From NCBI GenBank assembly GCA_034770075.1, contig CM068386.1, positions 41,453,990 through 41,517,989 of the forward strand: DNA of 64,000 nt. Direction: 5' to 3'. The position numbers were made by a program, and so were the translations under genes. The notes beneath the pieces are model-generated. The model searched no databases and was not told where the DNA came from. It saw only the letters and a program-made list of their open reading frames with translations. The stretch comes from Aralia elata (taxonomy: Eukaryota > Streptophyta > Magnoliopsida > Apiales > Araliaceae). How positions within the stretch are numbered: the first letter of the stretch is position 1; each line of letters starts with the position of its first letter. Below, piece after piece: positions 48,895 to 61,224 of this stretch.

Positions 48895-49140
48895 TATTAA
48901 TATAGGAAGCTAAGTGATTGTCGAACCCATCACAATCCCCTGCCCATACAAGGAATCGATCAACTCGGCCACTAATCAATATAGGAAGCTAAGCGGTTGT
49001 TACACCAAGCACAAATTACCCGCTCATGCAAGGAATTGTACAACTTAGCCAGTATACCAATATAGGAAGCTAAGTAGTTCTCAAACCAAGCATGAATTCC
49101 CCGCCCATACAAGGAATTGTACAACTCAGCCACTAACATG
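48895..49140. repeat. Three leader repeats of about 85 bp
   Basis: Each has ATATAGGAAGCTAAG, then AAGCACAA/AAGCATGAATT, then CCGCCCATACAAGGAATTG and CAACTCAGCCACTA. Lies between the gag start and the primer site. Confidence 0.8.
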
Positions 49141-49708
49141 AGTCCTCAATTGAAATCACCCCCAATCCTAGCTTACTTGTCGCTCAACATGAATTTAATT
49201 CGTATTTCATCATCCATAACTCTTTTCGAGTTTTACTCGTACTATCTCATAGTACCATCTATCTATAGCATTGAGCTAAAATTTTCAATCATTCAATTGA
49301 TCATCTGCTATTCTATGACTTAATCCAATCACTTCGTGATCTTACTCTACAATCGTTTTACATTACGATCTTCCTTATTCTATGATCGTTTCATCCTACG
49401 ATCTTCTATACTCTTCTCTCTAATCATAATATATGATTTTATTGCATCTTTGTCTTATAGACCTCATCTATTTATCAATATTTGTCATCTTTATTACTGG
49501 AGTTAGGTAACTCTTGATTCTCGTCTTTTATAACCCTTCAAGATTCTTCTTTGAATCTTCTCATATATATCTTAATTTCTTTCTTTAGAAATTTTCTAAA
49601 ATTATTCCTCATCGGTCAAACTCTATCCGAGTTTATTCTTTATCACTATCCTTTTTCTACCCTCAGTATATAGCCTAAGGTTCTCTTACCTAAGGTTTAT
49701 AACCTATA

Positions 49709-49720
49709 GCTCTGATACCA
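49709..49720 (-). other. Primer-binding site of the gag-only element (initiator tRNA-Met type)
   Basis: TGGTATCAGAGC on the minus strand, three bases inside the 5' LTR end. Confidence 0.92.
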
Positions 49721-49723
49721 ACC

Positions 49724-52700
49724 TGTGACGCTCCCATATCCGGGTTATCTTATCCACTAATTCGGTGCATCACTGTGCAACTCGTACATCATACTATCAA
49801 TAACTTAATACGAAATAATAACATATTTACATTGATATAATATAAATATTATCGTCCCAAGCCTCGAAACCATAACTAAAACATGATCTTACTACATGAA
49901 TGTAATTACAAGATTATTACAACATGTTCCCATCTAATCTCAAGAACGAAGACCTTAACTAATGCATCATTTAATAATCATTACAAATGTAATTCTATTC
50001 CTGCTATATATAGCATTCCATATCAATACAAGCATTAATAATTATTACCTCAAACTCTTCTTAATCTCAGGTTTCATAACATTTGACTTATACACTTATG
50101 ATCAAGGTTGAGTAAAGCATTGATCATTTACAAAATCTCCTATGTGAACGCAAGGTTCAGATTCTGACTTTATTCAATCTCTGAATATTTGCAAAGTTAT
50201 TCAACAAGTATACATTCGTTATAAAAATGTCCTTTATACATCATCGTCATCCTTCTAGTTTACTATAACAAGTAACTAACATAATCACATCTTAAATATT
50301 ATAATGGATAACCTTCATTTTTAACTCAAGATTTACATAGTCAAATTCACATACATCATATACCGTCATCACAGCTAAATAATTACAATAAAGAAACATT
50401 TAACAACCCTCTTGTATCCCTACGCCTCTAATCCTTATCATCACGATATCAAGATAATTGCATTTCATCGTAAATCTGTAAAAGTTTTATTTTTGCAAGA
50501 ATGAGCGCGACGGCTCAGCAAGAACTAACAGTTTTCACATTTCATTCTTTACGTAACACATAAGTTTGCGTTTTATCCATGTATCATGATTCTCATACTA
50601 TGTATCTTACTCATGCATTTTAAATCTTATGCAATTCATCTATATATATACATCATGCATCTCATAACATACCTCATGCATCTCATATTGTATATTTACA
50701 ATAATTCAAGTTCCACATAGAACAATATAGTCACATAATTGCACATTGTACACACTTAAATCATGCTCGCATATAATCCACACAATAGTGAAAGATTTAG
50801 TAATCAAGTCCTGTACATCAATACACTTAAACAAGTTACTAAAAGAACTTGCCTTTAAGCGTTGCTTGCCAAATTATGATGCCTCGTCCTTCAAATATCC
50901 TACACAATTTATTTAACAATAAAATACCAATTAGCCACTAAAAAGGCTTCATATAATGGTTTATATTATAATAATTCTTATCTCCTATTGTTCGCGCATT
51001 ATAGACAATTAACACGATTAACACTAAAACATTTCTCGGTGTCGCGTCGTTTGAAAACGTTATGACCCTCATCAATCCTTATTGGCTTACAATAATCCTA
51101 CTTCATATCTCATAATGTTCGTTTCATTTGAATCGAAACACTATTTAAATTCTTTAACACTTTACGCGGAGTTTCGACGTTTACACGTCACACACCTAAT
51201 TCGCCTTATTTGCATGTGCTTAGCATGCTCATACATTGGGTTATAACACACTATCATGTTTCATTATTATTAGAAACAAAATATTAAACAAGGTTATACA
51301 CACTTGTCACGGTGTTACGACGCTTGCACGCCCATACGCCAAACTTGTCTACTCGAACGCCTAAGCGACATGGACTTGCGTATGCTTAGCACGCTCATTC
51401 GACTTATCTAATACTCATTGAATAATGCTAAGTATCATTATCATTTATAACATTCATGTTTTAAAACTTAGAAAATCATAACATAGCGTCGAAAACATTG
51501 CACACGTGCATGTCCAACGCCCTCCGATTATTTCTAATCGCACAATAGTTCTAAAGATGGTCAATTTTAGAATTAATCCAAGTATTAAATTTCAATTCTA
51601 ATTAATGGAAGTTGTAGGTCTATCCCTAAGCTTTTCGGATCATCTTGAATCGCCCTAATCCGAGTTCGTATGGGAAAGTTATGGTCATTTACCAATCACT
51701 GTTCATGCTAAAATTTCAAAGTCAGGCAGTCGGCGAGGCCTCCGTGAGAATCACGGAGGCTATGCCATAAGGGAATCAAGGCCTCTATGAGAATCATGGA
51801 GGCTGCGCCAGTGACCAGCAAGCTCAGCAAGGCCTCCGTGAAATCACGGAGGCTGCACCGGTGCCTAGATTTTGCAGACTTGCCTCCTTCGTGCAATCCG
51901 ACCTTTCTTCACTCCAACCTTCATAACTTCTTCTATACACGTTCAAATTGGTCTATTCCGGACTCTATGGACTCCTAAGACATTGAGTCATGGAGGCTGC
52001 GCCGGTGCCCAGATTTTGCAGACTTGCCTCCTTCGTGCAATCCAACCTTTCTTCACTCCAACTTTCATAACTTCTTCTATACACGTTCAAATTGGTCCAT
52101 TCCGGACTCTATGGACTCCTAAGACATAGAGCTACAACATATCAAAAATTTAGAGCTAACCATTAATATTAACATGTCCAAATCTTAGGCCAAAGTATCA
52201 ACTCATGCTATATTTTCGTGTTCTTGGTGTTCTTCACTAAATCACCACTAAATCTTTGTTTTAACTTCTTTTTAATCCGTTCCAGTTGGGTTAGCTTTGT
52301 AACCCATGGAACTACACTTCCATTACATCAAACAAATTAAAACAACACGGAATCTAATTTCTAAATCCTCTAAAATTCGTCCGAAGGTCCAAAGTTCCAT
52401 TTTTGTCCAATGTTCATCCTCTTTAAGCAAAGGTACAGATTTTTCTTTGTTCTTATTCTACTATCATGTTATTAATGGTTTATATAATCTCTTAACAACA
52501 TATATAAATAACCACAAACAACAACAACAACCAAAAAGCCAGAAAAATCAAAACCCCTCGGATGAGCTTAAAAACTCAAGAAACTCGAAAAATGGAGGAA
52601 GTGAGCTTGGAGAGGGTGGTTACCTCTTGATTCTTACTTCTTGAAGGTTATGGAGGTTTGCTAGGGCTTTCTCTCCACTTCTTCTAGCTTTCTAGGAATA

Positions 52701-53221
52701 GTGATTTAGCGATATTGCGCGAAATTAATTTATTCACTCCTACGATTTAATAACGCATAAAACTTCATACATTGACATCATCCAGGTTATAAAATAACCT
52801 TAAAGGACATCACATAAAAATAATATTTAATCACTTAATAATATTAATAAACCCAAATTATAAGGGTATTCACGATTCGCGATCGCTACTCTTCCGATTA
52901 ACTCCCCATAATTTTATACATCAACGTACATATATCCCACCCATATTTTGGGTTAACACCTTTACAACAAATAACTCGTTCAATAATATTATCCTTCAAC
53001 TATTTATTTAATCCAATAAATAGCATTCTAGCGATATTTCTTGAAACCACCAAATTAGCTTATACGAAAACTTTCATACATATTAATCATCCCTTACACA
53101 TAATTTAGGTTATAATTTAACCTTACCACATAACACATAATAATATCAAATAAAAGATTTCATTTTGTTTGATATTCATAAATCCCAAATAATAGATTAC
53201 ACGAATTATCGGGTTGTTACA
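49724..53221 (-). repeat. 5' LTR of the gag-only element
   Basis: 3,498 bp, similar throughout to 42369..46474 but with a deletion of about 700 bp, a tandem duplication of about 130 bp around 51870..52130, and many substitutions, so it is not a recent insertion. Confidence 0.9.
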
Positions 53222-55354
53222 CATCCTTTTTAGCAGACTCATCATTTGATGCAATAGGTTTGCTGATCTTTGCAGCTTCTTCATTATCAACTTCATCATC
53301 ATCACCAAGATTAATTATCTTAGGTAGAATACCTTTTTCACTCTTATAACCTGGGAATTTCATCATTTGTCAAAGGCGTGCACTTTGTCTTCTCTTTGCA
53401 GATTTAACAACATGTATTTCAGATGCTTCTTCCTCTTCTTCAGATTCACTTCTAGGTACTGAAGAACTCTTCATGGAGGCTGTTGGAGAGGCTTTCTCAA
53501 CTTTCAACTTCTTCTTGGTTGATTTTGAAGGAATGGACACAGGGGATAGAGAGTCATCAGATTATGAAGATTCATTCTTCATTGTGCTTACTTTCCTTTT
53601 CCCTTTGTCTGCTTTGGAAACCTCCTTGTTGCTGCTATTAGATATCCTCAATCTCTTATTCTCCATAGGGTTCTTTTTTTAGTTGTCAAACAATTTGGGA
53701 GACATGATCTTGTGGACATTTAGGGTTTCTCCCTCATTATCCCTAATCTTATTTTTCAGCTTTTTCTTCAGAATGATGCTTAAGAACCTTCCATGGTACA
53801 CCTTTAGGATAGGTTTGTCTGAAACCTTCCTTTTCTTAATCTCTTTGGTTAACCAATCAATCAGCACAACACCAAAATTTATCTTCTGTTTCATGATAAT
53901 GGCAGACATGATTCTTAGTTATAGATTACTTATAGTATCATAAGCGGTATCTTTACATAGGATACATTTACCCATAATCTCAGCTAAGAACTCAATTCCT
54001 CTAGAAATTCCTTTTTTTTCATCCCCTTTAGATGAGGATTCTTCACATACCCCATCACTCTCATGCCTTCATCAGGATCAATTTTTTCCAGAGATGATAG
54101 ACCTTGATCGGCGAACCTTAGATATTTATTAATTTCTACAGCACCTATCTTTATATTGGTTCCTCGAACTTTGGTGGACAAAACATCATCTTTGACTGTT
54201 GCATTCTGGTAGAATTCTTTCATCAATTTAGAGAAGATTTTGGTGTTGGATTCTAAGCATTCTGAGAATCCTACTTCCCTTACGATTTTGAGAATATCCT
54301 TGAACCTCTCTTCTGATTCCCCAAACTTATCAAAACCAAGTTGGATACCTGATATGACTTGATAGTTTTCCATAACTAGGGTTTTGATGAATGAAGGATA
54401 TTTGAATGTTTTGGAATTTCTGAAAGTTTTGGTGATTTGGGTTTGCTGAAGGTTTGATGGTTTTAGGGATTTGAGAGGTTTGTACGGTTTTGTAAGAGGA
54501 TAGACTTTGATAACTGATAAGAAAGAGCAACCGTCAGTATTTGAATTTTGGCCTTTGTCAGTTCCCTCTTATTTTTGTAGTGGACACGTGTAGAAGAGTT
54601 ATTTGTTGATCGTGGCCACAACTTTTGTAACTTCCACAACTGTTGCACATCAGTTACCCTGGTTTCTATTTGTCAAGAGAGCATGGTCATCTCCTTCCTC
54701 TTTGACCATTGACTCTGTCTGTTCATAGAGTGGCTTGATGTCCTGGCTTTTCACTCTACGATCATTTCTTGAGAGCAAACTTTGGTTATTATTGCTCGAT
54801 CACAGATATCACAGTTTGCTTGCCTTGAGGTTTTCATTGAAGCTTCTTCTTTCCTCTTTTACATGAACTGTATTTGGCACTTATTTTGGTGGATGCAGTA
54901 TTTGATGGGAGGAATTCCATTTATGGCCTGAAGTAGCTTCCTCCTAGGCTGTGTATTTTAAGTGCTCAAAAGAAGCCTTGTTTCGGTATGGCTTGGATAA
55001 TGATCGTCTTCATAACTTGTATGTCGTCCTGTACTGATAGGTGAGCTGGATTGCCTGCTTGATGAAGACTTCCACTTAATACCAGCTTCTTTCTCTTCTA
55101 GAGAATCCCATGAGCAAATCTCTTTTATGAGATTGGTTTCTCTCCTTTGTTTTGTTAACAACTTAAGCTTTGGAGCAAATACTTGAGTTGTTGACAAAGT
55201 AAGTCATAACATCCCATAATCTTTGAAACGCTTGAATGAACTTCAAGGTTCATATTTTGTTAAGTAGGATCATGTCATATGTAGTTGAGAAGCACATGGA
55301 ATTATTGTTGTGGCGTATTGATGATGGAGCATTATTATTTAAATATATCCTAGA

Positions 55355-55555
55355 TCATCGTTCGTAGGACTCCTCAACCTCCTTTGGTGGAGATGTAGAT
55401 TCCTTTTTGAATGGAGAACTTCTCAGCTCTTGCTGCATCTGTACTTTTTCTCCTAATGAGTTGTCTAATCTACTCGTTGACCTCAGCATGCCTGGTGATG
55501 ATATTTCTATTTGAGCACGTGGTCCAGTCTGGATAGCTTTTAGGTAGTTATTCAT
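55355..55555 (-). other. Short ORF after the copia-type primer site
   Basis: Starts MNNYLKAIQTGPRAQIEISS about 140 bases after the primer site at 55698..55709, and is Lys/Glu/Ser-rich. The position fits the N-terminus of a gag-like product, but no motif is recognised. It could be a chance frame. Confidence 0.3.
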
Positions 55556-55697
55556 TAGAGTACCTGCACATACAATTTTTTAACTTGTAAGCTTATCTTC
55601 ATTCAGTCTTGAAAACCAATATCGAGATTTAGAACTGATCTAAATTTGTGTCATGGATCAACTCAAAGCGTAAGCTTTAATATATTTATGAGAACCT

Positions 55698-55709
55698 GCT
55701 CTGATACCA
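55698..55709 (-). other. Primer-binding site of a copia-type element
   Basis: TGGTATCAGAGC on the minus strand, two bases from the LTR end AACTAACA. Initiator-tRNA-Met type. Confidence 0.88.
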
Positions 55710-56044
55710 ATTGTTAGTTCCCCGGGACATAATAGAGATCTAGAAGAGGGGTTGAATAAATCCTTTCAAAACTTTTTCCGTTTATTACGAAAGTATAACA
55801 GTTATGATTAATGGAATTAATTCATGCACATCGGAATATACATTAAGAACCCCTTCAAGGATATAAACATAATCTCAGCTCTATAGTTAAATCTACGATA
55901 TGACTGATAGCAGATATAGCAATTGTTACATAATGGAAGAGACATAAAGTAAAAAAACACAAGAGATTTTAAGTGGTTTGGAGACTGAATAACTCCTACT
56001 CCACTCTTCTACTTCAACAAGTAGGAAATCCACTAAGAATTTAG

Positions 56045-56375
56045 TCACTAAGACAAGGAAGCTCCGCCCTCCTCAAGTCCAGCAGACATGAGTTATTTTT
56101 AGCCACTAAGGTAAGGATCCTTTGACCCTCCTCAAGTCCAGCAAACATGAGTTATTTTTAGCCTCTCAGGCAAGGATCCTCTGACCCTCCTCAAGTCCAG
56201 CAGACATGAGGTGTTTAGTCATAAGACAAGGACGCAATGCCCTTCCGCTCCAAGCCTAGTAGACTCTAAAGCTTTAGTCAATTAAGACAAGGACCCAGAA
56301 GACCCTTTTTCCAAGCCCAGCAGACTTGTTGTCTTATTCACTTAAGACAAGGATCCTCTGACCCTCGTTGGTGTG
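56045..56375. repeat. About 60-bp tandem repeat within LTR family X
   Basis: Five units with AAGGATCCTNTGACCCTCC, CAAGTCCAGCAGACATGAG and TAGTCACTAAGACAAGG. Later units are diverged. Confidence 0.8.
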
Positions 56376-56427
56376 TTGATAGTTGTTGGGTTGTGCTACT
56401 AAGATGAATTTTGATCTCCTTCATCCT

Positions 56428-59216
56428 TGTGACACCCCCAAATCCGGGTACTTCGTTTCCACAAGATTTGGTGTTCACTTATCCAAATACATCACATCAC
56501 ATCTAATTACCCATTCAAATATGAATGAAAACTCTTAATTAAAAATAGAAATCTCCCATTAAAGGGTTACAAAATCGTTAATAAACAAATCCCAGGTCAT
56601 CTTACCTTAATAAAATATCAAATGCGGAAACATAATCAAGTCTATTACATAAACATCATTTAAACAAATATATCAAGTCTTCATCGCTTGTTTACTTTTC
56701 CTTTGCCCTTACTAGTGAATGACTCATCAGTTCTTTCAACTTTAGCTGTAATGTTATTATGCAAGGGTCAGTAACAATTGCCCAGCAAGTAACACAATAA
56801 AAACAATAATAATAACATGCGAAATAATCAACGGATATTGAATAATCGAAGATTCAGCTTTTGAGTCAAGATTATAAGACAAGATTCAAAAGAACATCTG
56901 AGGGTCTTAAGACCACGAACTATGTCCCAGGTTATTAAGTATTTCTACGTTAAACCTTTAACAGTCGTAAGACTATATGGACCTTACTTCTCGTACTTAG
57001 GGGGATCAGTCCTTTGTACCATGTATGTGCACAACATCTTAATGCTAACGCATAAATAAAGTCCCCTGTATAAGGGTTTTTCATCTCAGTTTGACATTGG
57101 ATTTACTTCAATAACGTTTCTAGAATTTAGAACGCTCATCAACTATGGACTAGTCGAATCAATAAGGGTTCGCTAGTCAATCAAGGTTCAATAAAAATGT
57201 AATTGATATTCGAGAATCAAAGACTGAATCTCATAAAAGATACAATTGAATGAAATAGAATTAAGAACTTGCTCAAGTAAGTAATAACATTATAAAGCTT
57301 GCATGATAAAAGGATGAAGTTCAGGAACTTGCGTAGAAATAATTAAATAAGGATAAGACACTTGCTTTCAACGAAATAAAAAGATTATGAGTAGTAAACT
57401 TGCTTTCAATGAAATAAAAAGATTAGGAGTAGTAAACTTGCCTTGTGCGTAGATTACAAATTAAAATTCACGTTCTTTAATCAACCTATACATTCGGTTT
57501 ATAAAGCAGTAACAATAATTAGTTACAATATTATAAACACTTCAGGATTCATTCACATCCAATTTTCATTTTAACATCTCAATTATTTTCTGGTTATCAA
57601 TCTCACTTCAGAAGTTGTAAGCTTAATTATAGCAATATCATACTTAATCATTCCTAAAACTCAACGCTAAGTTAGGGTTCATCGATCTTTATATTTTATA
57701 ATCAGCAAGTATATGCTTAGCATCTAACTCAACATCTTGGTATTCGTTCAACACATTAATCTAAGTTTTAAACATGCGTAGGGTGACATAGCATAACTAC
57801 AAAGAAAGAAAAATTTAACATTTCCTGCAATGAGCTCGCCGGGGCGAGAATTTCTTCACAAAATCTCTCGCCGGGGCGAGAAAACTCTGTTCAATGAGCC
57901 CGCCGGGGCGAGAAAATGGAGTTCATTGAGCTCACTGGGGCGAGAAACACGAATTCCAGATTTTGCAGTTCGCGAAGAATGCAGACAAATGCCAAATTTG
58001 GCTAAAATTTTTCATAATTCCACAATATAATTCTACCCATAGATTCTGGGTTTTACAAACACGTACAAAAAAATCACAACATGATTTTATCAAGTTTAAC
58101 TACTCAAATAATTGAATTTAGACTTATAATTTTCATGTTCTTGTTATTATTCACAGTTTCATCAATTTTCATAAAATCCCACATAACAGATTCGTTATAG
58201 CACCAATTTAATCCGTTTAACTTACGTTTTATTCATTTTTACATGCATAAACATAATTAGTCATCAATTTAACCAATTAACATGCAAAACAAGCATCAAT
58301 TTCATACATATGGTTCATATTCATACATAACTACTCTGTAAGTTTCTAAACTCTCATATAAACGTAATTTCATGGATTTAATCACTCTAAATCACATATA
58401 AATCATATAAAATACATTTATACATGCTTTCAAACATCTAACATCAATTTATAAAAATTTAGCCATAGAATTTAGTTTACAGAGAACTCAAAAACGTATG
58501 TTCATGGAGAAATTAAAGAAAACATAATTAAAGACTTTAATTTAAGGATTACCTTGATTAACTGCTTTAAACTATGCAAACAGATGAATCAATATCTTCT
58601 TCCCTTCTCTAATTCTCTCAAATCTCTCTCTTTTTCTCTCTGTATTAGCTTTTAGGAATGAAATGAATGTACTGATATTAAGAATACGTATAATGTAAAA
58701 GAAACTGATATAATCATGAATGTCAGTTAATCTCATAATGGTTAACTGACTCCAACCTCCCCTAAGGCCTCGTTTGGTTAGTCTTTAAAAGGTTCCTTTT
58801 GGTTTATTTTAATAAATTACTTATTATATAGTTCATGTCACATATTTAATCAATTAAATAATCTCATTTAAATTAATTAAATAAAATAGAATAATTCTAC
58901 ATTAAATCACATAGTCACATAAATAAAATTCTCCTTTATTAATAATGACAAATTATTAAATCTCTAATTAATATTAAATTAATTAGAAATAACATCATGC
59001 TTATTTAAATAATGCATTTCATCAAATAAACTCAATTAAATACATACTTTAAATATAAAAATTCTCCACATTAATTTAACTAATGTAACACATATAATTA
59101 AATTAATCTACCACAAATTCATCAATTAATTATTTAATTCAATAATTAAATCATCGAAAATATTTACTTAATTCAATAAATATTTAAAATAAATTACAAA
59201 AATCTCGTTCGTCACA
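56428..59216 (-). mobile_element. Solo LTR of a Ty3/gypsy element
   Basis: 2,789 bp running TGTGACACCCCCAAATCCGG...CGTTCGTCACA on the + strand, with ATCCT on both sides (56423..56427 and 59217..59221), a perfect 5-bp duplication. No internal domain. The terminus is nearly that of the LTRs ending at 14345 and starting at 42369 and 49724, so they are related families. Orientation is minus by that comparison. Confidence 0.9.
57835..57943. repeat. GC-rich hairpin array in the solo LTR
   Basis: CTCGCC-GG-GGCGAG palindromes at 57835..57848 and 57867..57880, then degenerate copies at 57898..57911 and about 57930..57943, spaced about 30 bases. They are followed by CAGATTTTGCAG, the same word that follows the different hairpin array at 44402..44560. 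Confidence 0.85.
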
Positions 59217-59896
59217 ATCCTTAGGTACGTAGCAGCTGTTGGTAATCAGCTTCTAGATGCCGCTGACGTTGGTCGTTGATGCTCTTCTTCTTCAGGTATT
59301 CAACAGATGTAGATGATCACCTTTCATGTACTACTTAAGCTCTTCAAATACGCTTGATGTATTCTTGAGCTTAGCATTCATGAACACTTGTTGTCTAGTA
59401 TACAAAACTCGTTCTGTTCTTCATCTTGTTAGCTCACAGTGTTCATGATTGATCACAGAGTTGCTCTTCTAGAGTTTGCTTTCAATTCTAGTCACTCTTG
59501 ATCTTGGCTTCTTGGTCATTCGACTCTTAACTCATATGCCAACACTTCAACATACTTGGGTGAAGCTTCAATAGATATGTTCAATTAGTGTTCTAGCTCT
59601 TGTTCACCACCCTTTTTTAGTCTTGATGCTGTTGATCTCTTATAGTTTCCTTCATTGTTTTGCCGTTTGGAAACTTTGCCGTTGATAGCTTTCCGTTACA
59701 AATCTTCTCGTTGGAGTGTCTGCAAGTGATGGCTAAGTCAGCTTCCATTAACAAGTACCAAGGTAGTGGAGTCATGTGAGATGCCTTTGACTGCTGAAAA
59801 CATGGCTGTTTGAACCCTACTGAGATTGGTTCCCTATTTAGCTTATTTAAGTAATCATCTGCTCATCTTGGGATAATAAACTTAAGCGCTCCGATA

Positions 59897-60885
59897 TCTA
59901 CAGTCCTTGCTGGCACTTTCGTACTCTACGATCAACTGAGTTGTAGTCTTTTACTTCTGATCGTAGAGTTATCTGCTTGCTCCATAATGTGACTTTATGA
60001 TCATGCTTGTTGCGTACTACCTTGGAACTCGTAAAGCGACTGATTGCACTTGCTCTACGATTTAATGTGATTCTTACTATTATGAAGTTATGCCTTTTAT
60101 GCTCTGTGATCTCCATTAAGCTTTACGTTCTTAGAGCATAGGTTCATGATCTTGTTAAGCTTTTGCTGCAGCTTGCTTATCATAGAAGACTGCTTTATGT
60201 TCTCCAAGTGTTAGTTCTGCAGACTCTTTTTTATCAGAGAGGACTGCTCTATGATGTTCAGGTGCTAGCCCTGCAGACTCTTTCTTATCATAGAGTACTG
60301 CTCTATGATCTTCAGGTGTTAGCTTTTTCATTGTAGAGGATTGCTTTACTATCTTTGGCTCAACCCTGCGATGACTTAATCAAGCTGTCGCTTACTCTGC
60401 GAACTTGTCTTTGGTGCAAGTCGTAGAGTCTTGATGGAGTCATAGAGTATTCAGATTGAGCTGCCCTATGATCTCTGTTAGGACCTTGATGCTTCAGATG
60501 TGCTCTGAGATCTTTGTTTAGCTTGTTTGAGATCTTCAGGACAGCTTACTTGATAATATTTATGAGGACTGATGCCTTAACTTTGAATGCTCATGCAAAG
60601 ATTACTCTACGTTCTTGCTTGGTCGCAGATGGTTCATGGGAGTCATAGAGTGACTGACTGTATTGACTCTACGATCCCGAGACAGCTCAACGATTCTCAC
60701 TTAGCTGAGCTCTGCGATACCTGACAGACTCTACGATGCCTAGTGAGCTCTTTGATCTACCGAGCCTCACTCTACGTTTGCCCGGCAAACACTGTGATGC
60801 TTTGCTGGTTGAACCCCAAGTTGGCTAACTGCTCTACAATCATTCTCTGGCTACTCTTCAATCAGGCCAAAGTTGCTCTATGATA
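59897..60885. repeat. Dispersed CTCTACGATC word, about 25 copies per kb
   Basis: Near-copies, in both orientations, include positions near 59921, 59958, 60051, 60248, 60287, 60301, 60424, 60440, 60606, 60644, 60666, 60707, 60729, 60770, 60833 and 60875. Spacing is irregular. Confidence 0.7.
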
Positions 60886-61224
60886 GTTTGTGCAGTACTT
60901 TATGATCAGTCTAGCCTTAACATATGACTCATTAGATCAATCTAACAAGTTTTATCTTTTCTATTCTAAGTCCTTGTACATCAAATTTATTTAAGGACTT
61001 TACAATACTTATTATTACAAATATGCTTTGATCAGATAAATGACAATTCAGCTCAGATCATCCTAACATATTTGATCTTTACAATCTAAGTCCTTGTACA
61101 TATATTTCATTAAGGACTTTACAAAGCTTTATCATTGAATGTTCTTTTAATCATTTTCTCATCAATCAAATCTCATATAATAAATTATAAAATCTCATGT
61201 AGATCTTTTAACAATCTCCTCCTA

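Larger units (their letters stand above)
42369..53221 (-). mobile_element. Non-autonomous Ty3/gypsy element with very long LTRs (gag only)
   Basis: LTRs 42369..46474 (4,106 bp) and 49724..53221 (3,498 bp) flank only 3.25 kb. On the minus strand the LTR reads TGTAATAACCCG...GGGGGCGTCACA and is followed by TTGGTATCAGAGC, the initiator-tRNA-Met type primer site. Flanking 5-mers CATCT and CATCC match at 4 of 5. Gag is present, pol is absent. LTR style, primer site and gag point to the Tekay/Del-like chromovirus group. The right LTR lacks about 700 bp present at 45247..45946 of the left one and carries its own tandem duplication near 51870..52130. Confidence 0.9.
41882..54373 (-). pseudogene. Disrupted minus-strand ORF, plant-transposon-like protein, split by an LTR element
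   Basis: The 5' part (54373..53222) begins MENYQVISGIQLGFDKFGE. Its first 130 residues, with EFYQNA...KVRGTNIKIGAVEINKYL, recall the putative plant transposon protein domain (Pfam Transposase_32), from memory. A frameshift near 53990, a stop near 53922, and further stops near 53660, 53554 and 53370 break it. The 3' part (42368..41882) is Ser/Glu/Asp-rich, then has IRRRIVLEACDKPGAVLPKK and ends at a stop lying inside the left inverted repeat. Leaving out 42369..53221 plus one duplicated 5-mer rejoins both parts in one frame (SAKK-D-V-TTIE), total about 540 codons. Function unknown. Confidence 0.65.
55712..61213 (-). repeat. Copia-type LTR (family X), interrupted by a solo LTR
   Basis: Minus-strand sequence TGTTAAAAGATC...GGGGAACTAACA, bounded by AGGAGGAGAT (polypurine-like) on the right and a primer site on the left. 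About 2.7 kb once the nested solo LTR is set aside. Contains five about 60-bp tandem units (56045..56370, AAGGATCCTCTGACCCTCC), two copies of a TGTAAAGTCCTTAA block near 60970 and 61130, and about 25 CTCTACGATC-like words (59920..60880). Confidence 0.7.

Noticed and set aside
53473..53943. Plus-strand frames (69 and 86 codons)
   Set aside because: They are antisense shadows of the disrupted minus-strand ORF.
57835..57943. Short palindromic repeats with near-regular spacing, resembling a CRISPR array
   Set aside because: The window is a plant genome, the units are only 14 bases and degenerate, there are no cas genes, and the array lies inside a solo LTR.
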